Assembly (NCBI RefSeq): GCF_017104565.1
Contig: NZ_JAAGPD010000032.1
Location: 1 to 64,000 of the forward strand
Reading direction: 5' to 3'
DNA length: 64,000 nucleotides
DNA from: Paraburkholderia sp. Tr-20389
Lineage (GTDB): Bacteria; Pseudomonadota; Gammaproteobacteria; Burkholderiales; Burkholderiaceae
The translations under genes and the position numbers were made by a program. Shown in pieces: positions 48,214 to 58,466 of this stretch. The first letter of the stretch is position 1; each line of letters opens with the position of its first letter. Under the pieces are notes generated by a model, which did not search any database, was not told where the DNA came from, and worked only from the letters and a program-made list of their open reading frames with translations.

Positions 48214-48732
48214 TTAATAGCCGTGGCGAACGGAGAATGTCATGCCTGTGTTATGCGAGTGAAGAATGGCAACACGAGCCGTAGCGGAAAACACCCAGTC
48301 ATCAACCGTGAGAGACAACCGCCGCTGCGGTTGGGTACCAAGCGCTAGCGTAGTGTTCGCTGGTTGCAGGATGGAGAATTGCGGTGCTGTTGACGGACCT
48401 GAATGTAGGAAAGGCGCTGCTTGACGCGATGCTGTCGACTCGGACATCGATATGTTCTTGTCGGCGCCAATGTGGATGCCGTGCGTTATCTGTGCGCTGT
48501 AGAAGATCTCGCTTTGCACGTAGAACGATTTTTCCTCGCTGGTGCGGAATTCGATTTGATCACGCAAAAACTGTTGCGGCTCGGGAATGGATGGAAGAGA
48601 TTCCACGACCAACGGTGCTACGTTTGCAACCGTCATCTCTTCGTATGATTCAGTGACCAGGTCGCTCGCAAACGAATAACCACTGAGCGCAAGGAAAATA
48701 GCACCGACGACTTTTTCGTCCAGGCGTTTCAT
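48214..48732 (-). CDS. Exported protein of unknown function
   Basis: 172 residues from the ATG at 48732; GGAAG lies 7 bases upstream of this ATG but only 1 base from the alternative at 48738. Signal peptide (VVGAIFLALSGYSFASD), then a polar, Ser/Thr-rich region with no repeats and a beta-like end (RLSLTVDDWVFSATARVAIL). It is less GC-rich than its neighbours. No homologue was recognised. It may have been acquired with the surrounding decayed DNA. Confidence 0.55.
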   Translation of the reverse strand: MKRLDEKVVGAIFLALSGYSFASDLVTESYEEMTVANVAPLVVESLPSIPEPQQFLRDQIEFRTSEEKSFYVQSEIFYSAQITHGIHIGADKNISMSESTASRQAAPFLHSGPSTAPQFSILQPANTTLALGTQPQRRLSLTVDDWVFSATARVAILHSHNTGMTFSVRHGY

Positions 48733-49012
48733 GAGCATGCTTCCAATTCGGGAATCGAAACGTCACGCCACGTTGCTACCGCACAGATTACTATGTCAGA
48801 CCTGCGTATTCTCCATCATTCTAGTCAGTTTGCTACGACTTGCTACTTCGGTGTGAGCCTCGGTCGATGTGAATCTTTTAGTGAAACGAAGCGCTTTTCG
48901 ATTCTTTTGAAAATGGAATCAAGTGCATAGACTGTTCATCGAATGCGGCAAGCATTGCCCGGTTTCGTGCTTCGTACGAAGCAAAGTCCGATAGCGGCAT
49001 CAGGAGGACATC

Positions 49013-49405
49013 ATGCAACGAAGAAATCTCGTCTGGGCCATCGCAGTGTTTGCTGTGGGTGGATCTCGCTAACCGGATGCTCGACAAGTGGTGAGCCCGA
49101 CATGGCGAAGCGGCCGTCGATCAACTCCGAAGTCGATCGAACGCTTAGCCCGCTCGACACAACAGTACCGGTTACGCGAGAGCTGGCAGGAAAGGCAAAG
49201 GGAACACTGGTCTTTCCTTCCGTGGTCGAGGCGGGTCTGATCGTCGGTGGGCAACATGGCGACGGTGCCTTGCGCGTAGGCGGGCGCCAACGCGGCAATC
49301 GATACGGCAACCATCAACGCAGCCGTCGAAGCGATCGTGATGACGAATTCAGGCATCTTGGGCGATCTGTCGGTGCAAGGTACGAAAGCCAGTCGGCTGA
49401 AAATA
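49013..49405 (+). pseudogene. Decayed SYLF-domain gene
   Basis: A perfect AGGAGG lies upstream of ATG at 49013. MQRRNLVWAIAVFAVGG hits a stop after a 1-base shift; the next frame continues ISLTGCSTSGEPDMAKRPSI, then ELAGKAKGTLVFPSVVEAGL and IVGGQHGDGALRVGG (to about 49280). A third frame then gives TINAAVEAIVMTNSGILGDL and SVQGTKASRLKI. These are the beginning and the end of a Ysc84-like lipoprotein. The middle of the domain is deleted (about sixty residues, by comparison with remembered family members) and two frame changes are needed. Confidence 0.85.
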
Positions 49406-50119
49406 CGATCAGGTTCAGTCTCTGCAGCACGCAGGCTGGCAAGCCTCAATGTGCGGGAAGGCTGGCTTGATTTAGTGTCGATGAAAGTCTGGCAACCATT
49501 GAGAATGGCAGTTGGATAACGGCCTTTCGAAGAGACTTGTACTGTCCGGTCGCCGTGGTGGTTCCGGGTTCGTTGCAGCCTTCTCCATTTTCGCGGCCAT
49601 GTTCGCGAGGTAGAAGCATCGCGATCCGATTTAACATAAACGCATACTCGGTAACGGCTTGAAGTCGATCGGCGAGTAACTCTCGTTCGGCGATCGCGCG
49701 TCTTCGGTTATACCCATTCCCTAAAGGTTCTCAACGCGCGGGCTTCGTTCGCGTGTGGCTCAAGCCAGAAATATGCTTCGAAAGCCGTGGCGGTTTGCTA
49801 GAACCTGCGGTTCAAGGCTGGCTGTTCCCTTGATTTGCTGTCACTGGACCACGGGTACCCGAGTGCTGCATGCGGACCGACCGCTGCCATCCATTCGATG
49901 TGTTGTGTTGCACCAATGGCCGGGCATGCCGCACTACGCGGAACGATCTCGGGGCTTCCTCGCGCTCATGCGTGGCGGTCATGAGCCCCATGAAATCTTA
50001 TCGATTGTTCTCATCCTGTACCCGCGTCAACAATAGGTCGGACGATGCGGCGGCCTTCGCGAATGCGCCCGGCACCGGCCTTTTGCCCGGAGCAGCACTC
50101 ACCAGGAGCGCGACAATCG
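49406..50119. other. Intergenic region, no gene seen
   Basis: The SYLF remnant frame runs to a stop at 49519 without conserved sequence. The rest shows no protein-like frame, RNA gene or repeat that could be supported. It contains the upstream region of the decarboxylase gene. Confidence 0.45.
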
Positions 50120-51814
50120 ATGAACTCTTCTGACATCAACGCTCACTTCGACGACACCGGTACGACACGGCGCGCGCATCATCCTGTCGCGAATCCGACC
50201 TGTGGCGAAGCGCTCGTCACCCTGCTCGAAGGGTACGGCATCGAGTTCGTGTTCGGTATCCCCGGCGTGCATACGGTCGAACTCTACCGGGGACTTGCCG
50301 CGTCATCGATCCGGCACGTCACGCCACGCCACGAACAGGGCGCCGGTTTCATGGCAGACGGTTATGCGCGCGTGACGGGCAAGCCTGGCGTGTGCTTCGT
50401 CATCACTGGACCGGGCATGACCAACATTGCTACGGCGATGGCGCAGGCTTATGCGGATTCGGTCCCGATGCTGGTCATCTCGAGTGTGAACGCGCGACGC
50501 GATCTCGGAACGGGCGCTGGACATCTGCACGAACTGCCGTCCCAGCGCGGCGTCGTTAGCGGGTTCACAGCGTTTTCGCACACGTTGCTCGATGCTGCGG
50601 AACTGCCGCATGTTCTTGCCCGGGCATTCGCGGTTTTCGAAAGTGCGAGACCACGCCCGGTGCACATCGAAATACCGCTCGACGTCATCGTGGCACCGGC
50701 AACGGGAATCAACCTTACGCCGACCGCATTGCCGTCGAAGCCTGCCGCATGCCCGAATGCACTCGTCGCTGCTGCAGAACTGCTGGCTGAATCGCGCCGG
50801 CCACTGATTCTTGCGGGCGGTGGCGCATCGAATGCCGCGCTCGAGTTACGCGAACTGGCGGAACGACTGCAGGCCCCCGTGGCGCTGACGACGAATGCCA
50901 AAGGTCTGTTGCCCGCAAACCACCCGTTGCTTATCGGCTCGACGCAGTCGCTCGCGCCAACGCGGGCGATGATTCGCGAAGCGGATGTCGTGCTCGCGGT
51001 CGGCACGGAACTAGGGGAAACCGATTACGACGTCGTGTTCGACGGCGGGTTCGGGATCGAGGGCTTGCTGATACGCGTCGACATCGATGGGCAGCAGCTC
51101 ATGCGCAATCTGCGTCCGGACATCGCGATTGCAGGTGACGCGCGGCACGTGCTGGGCAGTCTTTCGATGCGGCTGCACGAATGCGCGATGCGCACGCCGC
51201 AGCCGGATTGGGGCAGCCCGCGCGTTGCGGCTGTGCGTGACGCCGTGCTGGCAGGCTACGACGCAGCGACGCGTTCGCAGATCCAGTTGATCGACACGAT
51301 CGTCAGCGCGCTGCCGGATGCAATCATCGCAGGCGATTCGACCAGTCCTGTCTATGCGGGCAACTTCGCGTACGACGCGCGGGCGCCGCGTTCCTGGTTC
51401 AATTCGTCGACCGGTTACGGCACGCTCGGCTATGCGCTGCCCGCCGCGATCGGCGCGAAGCTCGCCGCACCCGGGCGTCCCGTCGTGTGTCTGATCGGCG
51501 ATGGCGGCCTGCAGTTCACGCTGCCCGAGCTTGCGAGCGCCGTCGAAGCGAAGGTCCCCGCGATCGTGCTGCTGTGGAACAACTTCGGCTACGGCGAGAT
51601 CCGCAAATACATGGTGTCGCGAGGCATCGTTCCCGTCGGCGTCGACATTCACACACCGGATTTCATTGCGCTCGCGCGAGGTTTCGGATGCGCGGCGTGC
51701 CGTGCCGACAGTCCGCATGCAGTCGCAGCGCAGTTGCGCCGTGCTGTGCAGCGCGATATCCCGACATTGATCGAGGTGGACGAGGCAGACTGGTTCGCGC
51801 ATGTGCCGGCGTGA
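50120..51814 (+). CDS. ThDP-dependent 2-oxoacid decarboxylase, 5-guanidino-2-oxopentanoate type
   Basis: 564 residues from the ATG at 50120 (AGGAG upstream). N-terminal Pyr domain with EFVFGIPGVHTVELYRGLAA and catalytic Glu in PRHEQGAGFMADGYARVTGK (about 57-76). Central domain about 205-340. C-terminal PP domain with the ThDP/Mg motif GDGGLQFTLPELASA to LLWNN (about 455-490). The HTVELYRG and LHELPSQRG motifs resemble enzymes annotated as 5-guanidino-2-oxopentanoate decarboxylase (AruI), which acts on transaminated arginine. Acetolactate synthase or oxalyl-CoA decarboxylase are less likely. A polyamine-type importer follows, consistent with arginine or agmatine-like metabolism. Confidence 0.8.
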   Translation: MNSSDINAHFDDTGTTRRAHHPVANPTCGEALVTLLEGYGIEFVFGIPGVHTVELYRGLAASSIRHVTPRHEQGAGFMADGYARVTGKPGVCFVITGPGMTNIATAMAQAYADSVPMLVISSVNARRDLGTGAGHLHELPSQRGVVSGFTAFSHTLLDAAELPHVLARAFAVFESARPRPVHIEIPLDVIVAPATGINLTPTALPSKPAACPNALVAAAELLAESRRPLILAGGGASNAALELRELAERLQAPVALTTNAKGLLPANHPLLIGSTQSLAPTRAMIREADVVLAVGTELGETDYDVVFDGGFGIEGLLIRVDIDGQQLMRNLRPDIAIAGDARHVLGSLSMRLHECAMRTPQPDWGSPRVAAVRDAVLAGYDAATRSQIQLIDTIVSALPDAIIAGDSTSPVYAGNFAYDARAPRSWFNSSTGYGTLGYALPAAIGAKLAAPGRPVVCLIGDGGLQFTLPELASAVEAKVPAIVLLWNNFGYGEIRKYMVSRGIVPVGVDIHTPDFIALARGFGCAACRADSPHAVAAQLRRAVQRDIPTLIEVDEADWFAHVPA

Positions 51815-52173
51815 AAGCGAGCCGCGCATTACCTGTTTGCATGCACCACGCACGATTGCGCCATCGTGTTTCGTCAGCAGTGAAAATCTCGAACTGTGCC
51901 GGACACCGCTGGTCGTCTTGCAGACTGGCCAACGGCCCTTCGTCGACAAACTCGCCGTTTGCTTAATGCAGCGTGCGCGTGCGGTCCGTTGCTCGATATC
52001 AGGCCAGTCCTTTGAAGACCCCACACTGTTGCGCGGCAAATTCACGTGTGACGCATGAGCGCAAGTCATGACGCGCATGCAGAGATTTCGTTTGTTGCCC
52101 GATTGTGACGCACCTACAGTGGATTCGCCCACCACGCCGGAACGTGGCCACGCGATTGCAACTGGAGACGACC
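51815..52173. other. Intergenic region between decarboxylase and transporter operon
   Basis: No gene seen. GACGCATGAGCGCAAGTCATGACGCGCAT-like partial repeats (TGACGC, three copies at about 52051-52110) occur 60-120 bases before the binding-protein start and could be regulatory. Confidence 0.35.
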
Positions 52174-53271
52174 ATGCAAGAGATCAAACGGGGTAGAAGG
52201 CAGGCTATCAAGACCATTGGCGCGGCATTGGCGGCATCGACACTGCCCATGCCGTTCATCAGTACTGCGAGAGCGCAAGAAAAGAACTTCGCAGGCAAAA
52301 CGCTGCGGCTTCTGACGTGGTCCGACGATACGGGCGCTGCTGCGTTGCGTAATATCGCCAACTCCTTCAGCCAGAAGACGGGCGCCCAGGTCATTGCCGA
52401 TCGTGCGGACGGCACCTCGGGAATGGTCGCGAAGGTGAAAGCCGCCGGCGATCGGCCGACATACGACGTGATCACGCTGGCGGGAGTCGGTGCGTCGGGT
52501 CTCGCCGACGCTGGCCTGCTGATGAAGCCGGATCTCGACAAGCTGCCCAACCTCAAGGACGTCGCCCCGCAATACCGCACCGGTGCCAACGGGTTCGGTG
52601 TGGGCTATCTGCTGTGGTCGGACGGGCTGATCTACAACACGTCGACCGTGAAGACGCCGCCGGCGAGTTATGAAGCGTTGTGGGATCCGAAGTACGCGGG
52701 CCGGTTATTCCTTCCGCCGCCGGAATGGGCGGAAGCCGTCGATCTCGCGATCATCGCGGCGAAAATGTCGGGTGGCTCGCAGCAGAACATCGAGCCTGGC
52801 TTCGCGCGGCTCGCGCAGTTGAAGGACCGCGTGATGACGCTTGGAGAAAACCCGAACCAGGTCGCCGATCTGTTCCGCACGGGCTCACTCGATATTGGCG
52901 GCATCTATGCGCCGGCCTTCTTCCCCGACCAGATCCGCAAGCCGGAATACAAAATGGGCGTGACGTACGGAATGAAGGAGGGCTTCGCGACGCAATTGAT
53001 GTTCACGGTGATTCCGAAGGCACACCCCGGCGATCTCGATCTGATCCACGCGTTCATCAATCATTCGCTCGACGCAGGTGTCCAGGGGCGCATGGCCGCA
53101 GATGTACTCAACGGTCCTGTCAACTCGAAGGCTGTGATTCCGGCTCAAAGCCGTGCGTTCGTGCCGTCGCCGCAGCAGATCGCCGAAAAGGCCATCTTGC
53201 ACGACGACAAGACGCTGGCCGCTGTCCAGCCCGCATGGATCAAGCGCTATACCGCGCTTTTTGCGGCGTGA
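52174..53271 (+). CDS. Polyamine-type ABC transporter, binding protein
   Basis: 365 residues from the ATG at 52174 (GGAGACG upstream). A twin-arginine-like signal GRRQAIKTIGAALAASTLPM suggests Tat export. The mature PotD-like fold has LRLLTWSDDTGAAALRNIAN, then DVITLAGVGASGLADAGLL and YLLWSDGLIYNTSTVKTPP. It starts a four-gene importer operon (binding protein, two permeases, ATPase). The substrate may be a polyamine, agmatine or guanidino compound. Confidence 0.86.
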   Translation: MQEIKRGRRQAIKTIGAALAASTLPMPFISTARAQEKNFAGKTLRLLTWSDDTGAAALRNIANSFSQKTGAQVIADRADGTSGMVAKVKAAGDRPTYDVITLAGVGASGLADAGLLMKPDLDKLPNLKDVAPQYRTGANGFGVGYLLWSDGLIYNTSTVKTPPASYEALWDPKYAGRLFLPPPEWAEAVDLAIIAAKMSGGSQQNIEPGFARLAQLKDRVMTLGENPNQVADLFRTGSLDIGGIYAPAFFPDQIRKPEYKMGVTYGMKEGFATQLMFTVIPKAHPGDLDLIHAFINHSLDAGVQGRMAADVLNGPVNSKAVIPAQSRAFVPSPQQIAEKAILHDDKTLAAVQPAWIKRYTALFAA

Positions 53272-54203
53272 TGGATATGCCGACGCTCTCGTCACGCGAG
53301 GGGCGCAACGCGGCATCCGCGAACGAGACCGCGGGACAACGCGACGTCCCTCCGGCGTTGCCCCGCGTTCCGCCCTGGCTGCTGCTCGCGCCGATTCTCG
53401 CGTTTCTCGCGGTGCTGGTCGCGGCGTCGATCGCGGTGCTGCGCATGAGCTTCGGTGTGCAAGGCAACGAGTGGCATGCGTTCACGCTGCAGAACTATGT
53501 GGACCTGGGGGATGCGTACTTCCTGCATTCACTGTGGCTGACGCTGCGGCTCGCATTCCAGAGCATGATCTGCGCGGTCGTGCTCGCGATTCCCGTGGCG
53601 CTGGCGCTTGCGCGTACGCAATCGCGCCTGGCACGACGGCTGTTGCTTGCGGGTGTGCTGTTGCCGTTGCTGGTGAATTTGCTGCTGCAGGGTTATGGAT
53701 GGCTCGTGATGCTGGGCCCGGCGGGTCTCGTCAATCATGCGCTGCTTGCGGCCGGCGTCATTCAGCGGCCGTTGCAATGGCTGTATCGTGAGAACGGGGT
53801 GTTGCTCGGCCTGATCCAGACGGCGTTTCCGCTCGCCGTACTGCCGATCTCGAGTGCGATGCGCGCGATATCCCACTCATATGAAGAAGCGGCCGCGACG
53901 CTCGGTGCGACGCGCTGGCAGACCTTGCGTGATGTGGTGCTGCCGCTCGCGATGCCGGGGCTCGTGTCGGGTGCGCTGCTCGTGTTCGCCTATAACGCGA
54001 GCGCGTTCGCCGTGCCGTTGCTGCTCGGCGGACGCCGCGTCCCGATGCTCGCCGTACTGGTGCATGACCAGGTCGCGCCGCTGCTGAACTGGCCTGCAGC
54101 ATCGGCATCGGGTGTCGTGCTGATGCTGGCGACGCTTGCCGTGATGGCCATCTCGCAGCGGCTCGTGCGCACCCTGCAACGGCACGAGGAGACTCGTTCA
54201 TGA
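53271..54203 (+). CDS. Polyamine-type ABC transporter permease (PotB-like)
   Basis: 310 residues; its ATG shares one base with the binding-protein stop (TGATG). Six TM segments begin at about residue 35 (PWLLLAPILAFLAVLVAASI). The EAA loop is YEEAAATLGATRWQTLRDVV (about 204-223). A hydrophilic N-terminus of about 30 residues precedes TM1. It pairs with the following permease. Confidence 0.9.
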   Translation: MDMPTLSSREGRNAASANETAGQRDVPPALPRVPPWLLLAPILAFLAVLVAASIAVLRMSFGVQGNEWHAFTLQNYVDLGDAYFLHSLWLTLRLAFQSMICAVVLAIPVALALARTQSRLARRLLLAGVLLPLLVNLLLQGYGWLVMLGPAGLVNHALLAAGVIQRPLQWLYRENGVLLGLIQTAFPLAVLPISSAMRAISHSYEEAAATLGATRWQTLRDVVLPLAMPGLVSGALLVFAYNASAFAVPLLLGGRRVPMLAVLVHDQVAPLLNWPAASASGVVLMLATLAVMAISQRLVRTLQRHEETRS

Positions 54204-55042
54204 CCACCTTGCGTATTCCCGCGATCATGCCCGGCCGGCTCGGGCGACTCACAGGACTGCTCGCGACGCTCGTGCTTTTTCTTGCCGCGCTGCCGATCCT
54301 GACCATGATCACGATGTCGTTCGGCAATTCGGACACGCTCGAATTTCCGCCCCAAAGTTTCGGCCTGCACTGGTATCGCGCCGCCTGGCACGCGTTCGTA
54401 TCGCCCGACGCGGGCGATGTACTGTCGATGGGCACGGCGCTGACAACGTCCCTCGTCGTGGCAATCTCGACGATGCTGATCGCCACCGCGGTGTCGGTGC
54501 CGGCCGCGTACGCGCTGTCGCGCTACCGCTTCCGTGGCAAGGCTCTCGTCGAGCAACTGGTTGCGCTGCCGCTCGTCTATCCGCTCGTCATGCTCGGGCT
54601 TTCGCTGTTGCTCGTCTTCAATGCGTTGCCCGTTGAACTCGGCATGTTGCGGCTCATCATTGCGCACGTGATTCTCGCGTTGCCATTTACGGTGAAGAAC
54701 TGCGCGGCATCGGTTGCGTCCGTCGGTCCGGAGTTCGAGGAAGCCGCCTGTGTGATGGGCGCAAGCCCGCATCGCGCGCTCTTCGACGTGGTGCTGCCGC
54801 TGATGCGTCCAGGCATCCTGGCCGGGATGCTGTTCGCGTTCATCATCTCGTTCAATGAATTCACGGTGACGTTCTTTCTCTACGGCATCAACACGATGAC
54901 ACTGCCCGTGTGGCTGTACAGCCGTACGGTGTCGTCGCTGGATCCGACCGTGTTTTCGTTTGCCGTCGTCATTGTGATGATCGACTTCGCGCTCATCTGG
55001 CTGCTCGAAAAGCTGGTCGGCGACGAGGGCGTAGCGCTCTGA
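54200..55042 (+). CDS. Polyamine-type ABC transporter permease (PotC-like)
   Basis: 280 residues, six TM segments. Its ATG overlaps the previous stop (ATGA). The EAA loop is FEEAACVMGASPHRALFDVV (about 176-195). LFAFIISFNEFTVTFFLYGI is typical of PotC. It forms the heterodimeric channel with PotB-like. Confidence 0.9.
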   Translation: MTTLRIPAIMPGRLGRLTGLLATLVLFLAALPILTMITMSFGNSDTLEFPPQSFGLHWYRAAWHAFVSPDAGDVLSMGTALTTSLVVAISTMLIATAVSVPAAYALSRYRFRGKALVEQLVALPLVYPLVMLGLSLLLVFNALPVELGMLRLIIAHVILALPFTVKNCAASVASVGPEFEEAACVMGASPHRALFDVVLPLMRPGILAGMLFAFIISFNEFTVTFFLYGINTMTLPVWLYSRTVSSLDPTVFSFAVVIVMIDFALIWLLEKLVGDEGVAL

Positions 55043-55079
55043 TCCGAACGGCATGCTGTCACAGAGATAAGGAAAGGTC

Positions 55080-56153
55080 ATGAGCCATCTGACGCTTCAG
55101 TCCGTCACCAAGCGCTTTCACAATACATTCGCCGTCGATCATGTCGATCTGAGCGTGCCGGACGGCAAGCTGGTCTGTTTTCTCGGCCCGTCCGGTTGCG
55201 GCAAGACGACCTTGCTGCGCATGATCGCCGGACTGGAAACGCCGACCTCCGGCTCAGTCATGTTCGCAGGGCGCGATCTCACTCACGTGCCGGCGAACCG
55301 GCGCGATTTCGGCATGGTGTTCCAGTCGCTCGCGTTGTTCCCGCATATGAGCGTGGCGGAGAACGTCGCTTATCCGCTGCGGCTGCGCCGTGTCGAGCGT
55401 GGAGCGCAGGCGCGCCGTGTCGCCGAACTGCTCGACCTGATCCAGCTGCCGCATATGGCCAACCGGCCGGTGACGCAACTCTCGGGCGGACAGCGTCAGC
55501 GCGTCGCGATTGCCCGCGCAATCGCTTCGTCGCCGAAGCTGCTGTTGCTCGACGAGCCGCTCTCCGCGCTCGACGCCAAGCTGCGCGAAGCGATGCAGGT
55601 CGAGATCCGGCTGTTGCAGCAGCGTCTCGGCATCACCACGATCATGGTCACGCATGACCAGCGCGAAGCCATGACGATGGCAGACGAGATCGTCGTGATG
55701 GAAAAAGGGCGTATCGCGCAGGTCGGCAAGCCGCTCGACATCTACCGCGATCCCGTCAGCGAGTTCGTGGCGGACTTCATCGGCCTCGGCAACATCCTGC
55801 CGGTGACGGTCGGCGGCGAGGACAGGATCGAACTGCCCGGCGGCCAGCAGATAGCCGTGCACGCTGCTTCTGGCATGGCGCGCCCGGCGGGCGAAGTCCG
55901 CCTGCTGATCCGGCCGGAGGATGTATGTGTCCGGCCTATCGATGCGACACCAGGACCCAACCTACTCGCCGGCAAGGTGACGTTCGTGCGCGACGTGGGA
56001 GCGTCGATCGAGGCAACAATCGACTGCGACGGTTTCACATTGACAGCAGCCACGACGCCCCGCGAGACGCCATGCCTCTCGGTCGGCATGCCGGTGCTGG
56101 CGGAAATGCCGGCCCATGCCTGCCGGCTGATCGCGGCACGCACCGCGCATTGA
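55080..56153 (+). CDS. Polyamine-type ABC transporter ATPase (PotA-like)
   Basis: 357 residues; AGGAAAGG precedes the ATG. Walker A GPSGCGKTTLLRMI (about 37), Q-loop VFQSLALFPHMSVAEN, signature [15 protein letters not shown], Walker B LLLLDEPLSALDAKL and switch MVTHDQREAMTMADE are intact. A TOBE-like C-terminal domain spans about 250-357. It completes the four-gene importer. Confidence 0.92.
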   Translation: MSHLTLQSVTKRFHNTFAVDHVDLSVPDGKLVCFLGPSGCGKTTLLRMIAGLETPTSGSVMFAGRDLTHVPANRRDFGMVFQSLALFPHMSVAENVAYPLRLRRVERGAQARRVAELLDLIQLPHMANRPVTQLSGGQRQRVAIARAIASSPKLLLLDEPLSALDAKLREAMQVEIRLLQQRLGITTIMVTHDQREAMTMADEIVVMEKGRIAQVGKPLDIYRDPVSEFVADFIGLGNILPVTVGGEDRIELPGGQQIAVHAASGMARPAGEVRLLIRPEDVCVRPIDATPGPNLLAGKVTFVRDVGASIEATIDCDGFTLTAATTPRETPCLSVGMPVLAEMPAHACRLIAARTAH

Positions 56154-56178
56154 TCATGGCGGTGTGCAATAGACGGGC

Positions 56179-56940
56179 TTAGCTGCGCATCGATGGCTGC
56201 GACAGCGATTTCGCGGAGGCAATCAGATCGTCGAGCATCGCGGCACGCTTGCTGGGATCGGTATCGCGTCCCGTCATGAAGCACAGCGCGGCGATGGGCA
56301 GGCCCGTACGATCGCGCACAGGTGCGGCCATGCAAAGCCGGAACGACATCGAAAGGCCCTCCGTGCAGCAATAGCCCTGCTCTGCCGCATGGCGCACGTC
56401 CCGCATGAAGTCGTCGAACCCGATGCGGCGACCGTCTTCCAGCACGTAGTCTTCGTCCGGAATAAGCGCATGCACATCGTCGTCGTTCAGATGTCCGAGC
56501 AACAGGCGGCCCGTCGCCGTCCACGGAATCGGCACCTTCACGCCGATATCCGACGTGATGTTGAACGGGCGCGCGCTGTTTTCCGAGAGCACCACCGTGT
56601 ACTTGTTGCCTTCGAGCATGCACAGTTGCGTGGTCTCGTCATACTTGCGCACGAGACCGAGAATGGTCTGATGCGCGCGGCTGATGAGATCGTTGTGCAT
56701 CGCGTAATCGGCGCCGTAGTAATGCATCTCGCGCCCGAAGAACACGCTGCCGTCGGCGGCCGTTTCGAGCCAGCCCGCCTCCGTGAGTATCGTGACCAGT
56801 TCGTAGACGCTGGAGCGCGGCGCACGCGTTGCCTCGATCAGCTCGCGCATCGTCAGCGGACGCCGCGCAGTATGCAGTTCCCTGAAAATGCCGATCACGC
56901 GGTCCACTCCCCGGGCGCGTGACGATTCTGGTGCAGACAT
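56179..56940 (-). CDS. IclR-family transcriptional regulator
   Basis: 253 residues. Winged helix at about 10-75 (GVDRVIGIFRELHTARRPLT, RELIEATRAPRSSVYELVTI). The IclR effector domain follows (about 85-250) with PIPWTATGRLLLGHLNDDDV and GYCCTEGLSMSFRLCMAAPV. It is convergent with the PotA-like gene and downstream of the amino-acid importer on the same strand, so it could regulate either transporter or the decarboxylase. Confidence 0.88.
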   Translation of the reverse strand: MSAPESSRARGVDRVIGIFRELHTARRPLTMRELIEATRAPRSSVYELVTILTEAGWLETAADGSVFFGREMHYYGADYAMHNDLISRAHQTILGLVRKYDETTQLCMLEGNKYTVVLSENSARPFNITSDIGVKVPIPWTATGRLLLGHLNDDDVHALIPDEDYVLEDGRRIGFDDFMRDVRHAAEQGYCCTEGLSMSFRLCMAAPVRDRTGLPIAALCFMTGRDTDPSKRAAMLDDLIASAKSLSQPSMRS

Positions 56941-57047
56941 TCCGTAGACTCCGTCGGCGATAAGGATCGCAGTTCGTTCTCGTGTTGTTGTGGTCGTTCG
57001 TGCGTGGCCTTCGTTGCCCGCGGCGCGAGTTTAGCGGAAACAGGCCA

Positions 57048-57800
57048 TCAATGATCGAGCACGCGGTGCAGGAACTGCTTCGTCCGTTCGTTCTGCGGCG
57101 TGACGAAGATTTCCTCCGGCACACCCTGTTCCGCGATCACGCCTTTGTCCATGAACACAACACGGTCTGCCGTCTTGCGCGCGAATCCCATCTCGTGTGT
57201 GACGACGACCATCGTCATGCCGTCGCGCGCCAGTCCACGCATGACTTCCGTCACTTCGCCGACCAGTTCCGGGTCGAGCGCGGAGGTCGCTTCGTCGAAG
57301 AACATGATGCCGGGCTCGACCGCCAGCGCCCGCGCAATCGCTACCCGCTGCTGCTGGCCGCCCGACAACTGGCTCGGATAGTGTTCGGCGCGATCGGCGA
57401 GGCCCACACGGTCGAGCACGTCCATCGCGCGTTTGCGCGCGTCGGCGGGACTCATCTTGCGCGCCTTGATCAGCGCGAGCGTCACATTGCCGAGCGCGGT
57501 CTTGTGCGGAAACAGATTGAACTGCTGGAACACCATGCCGACGTGACCGCGGATTTCTTTAGCGCGGCGCGCGTCGTGCAGCGGAACTTCGTTGACCCAG
57601 ACTTCGCCGGAATCGGCCGTTTCGAGACCGGCCATAATGCGCAGCACCGTGCTCTTGCCCGAACCGGATGCGCCGATCAGCACGAGCACTTCGCCTGGGC
57701 GAACCTCGAGATTGATTTCCTTGAGTACTTTTGTTGCGCCGAACGACTTGCTCACGCCGTTCAGGTTGATGACTGGCTTGGACCCGATGGATGTGGTCAT
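57048..57800 (-). CDS. Polar amino-acid ABC transporter ATPase
   Basis: 250 residues, GlnQ/HisP family. Walker [15 protein letters not shown] (about 37), Q-loop [16 protein letters not shown], signature [15 protein letters not shown], Walker [16 protein letters not shown] (Ala replaces the usual Pro after Glu) and switch [15 protein letters not shown]. Its ATG overlaps the permease stop (57797-57800). It is last in the importer operon. Confidence 0.9.
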   Translation of the reverse strand: MTTSIGSKPVINLNGVSKSFGATKVLKEINLEVRPGEVLVLIGASGSGKSTVLRIMAGLETADSGEVWVNEVPLHDARRAKEIRGHVGMVFQQFNLFPHKTALGNVTLALIKARKMSPADARKRAMDVLDRVGLADRAEHYPSQLSGGQQQRVAIARALAVEPGIMFFDEATSALDPELVGEVTEVMRGLARDGMTMVVVTHEMGFARKTADRVVFMDKGVIAEQGVPEEIFVTPQNERTKQFLHRVLDH

Positions 57801-58444
57801 GACAACAGGCTCCTACGATCATGGTGGCGCACCCACTGCGACAGCGGGAAACACACGACGAAATACAGTACGGCGACGAGTCCATAAATCTCGACCGGCT
57901 TGCCGACGCGGTCGACGATGGCCTGTCCGCCATGCATCAGTTCGGACATGCCGATCATGCTGACAATCGACGTATCCTTGATCAGCGAAAGGTACTGACC
58001 GATCAGCGGCGGCAACACGATCTTGCCCGTCTGCGGCAATACCACCGAGAAGAACGTCTGTGTCTTGCCGAGGCCGAGAATCTGCGAGACTTCCCATTGG
58101 CCTTTGGGCACGGCTTCGATGCCCGAGCGGAACACTTCGGCGATATACGCGCCCTGGTACACGCTCAGGCCGACGACGCCCGCCGCGAACACATCGATCG
58201 CATAGCCGAAGTACGACACGCCGAAATAGATGAACATCAGCGTGATGAGCACGGGCGTGCCGCGAAACAGTTCGGTGTAGAGCTTTGCGACGCGCGCGCT
58301 GCCCCACGGTCCGAACGAGCGCAAGACGGCGGCGAGCAGGCCGATCAGCGTGCCGCCGACGATCGATGCCGCGGATAGCAGCAGGGTTGCGACCAGTCCC
58401 TGAAGCAGGATCGACAGGCTGGTCGTCAGCAGTTCGGTTGACAT
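57797..58444 (-). CDS. Polar amino-acid ABC transporter permease
   Basis: 215 residues, HisMQ family, about five TM. Motifs: [20 protein letters not shown] and the EAA-type loop [20 protein letters not shown] (about 113-132). AAGGGGAA precedes the ATG. It couples to the ATPase gene. Confidence 0.9.
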   Translation of the reverse strand: MSTELLTTSLSILLQGLVATLLLSAASIVGGTLIGLLAAVLRSFGPWGSARVAKLYTELFRGTPVLITLMFIYFGVSYFGYAIDVFAAGVVGLSVYQGAYIAEVFRSGIEAVPKGQWEVSQILGLGKTQTFFSVVLPQTGKIVLPPLIGQYLSLIKDTSIVSMIGMSELMHGGQAIVDRVGKPVEIYGLVAVLYFVVCFPLSQWVRHHDRRSLLS

Positions 58445-58466
58445 GAGCGGTTTCCCCTTCGATGGA

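Noticed and set aside
53990-55081. 363-codon minus-strand frame opposite the PotC-like permease
   Set aside because: Extreme His/Arg/Gln/Glu content and opposite to an intact permease; an artefact.
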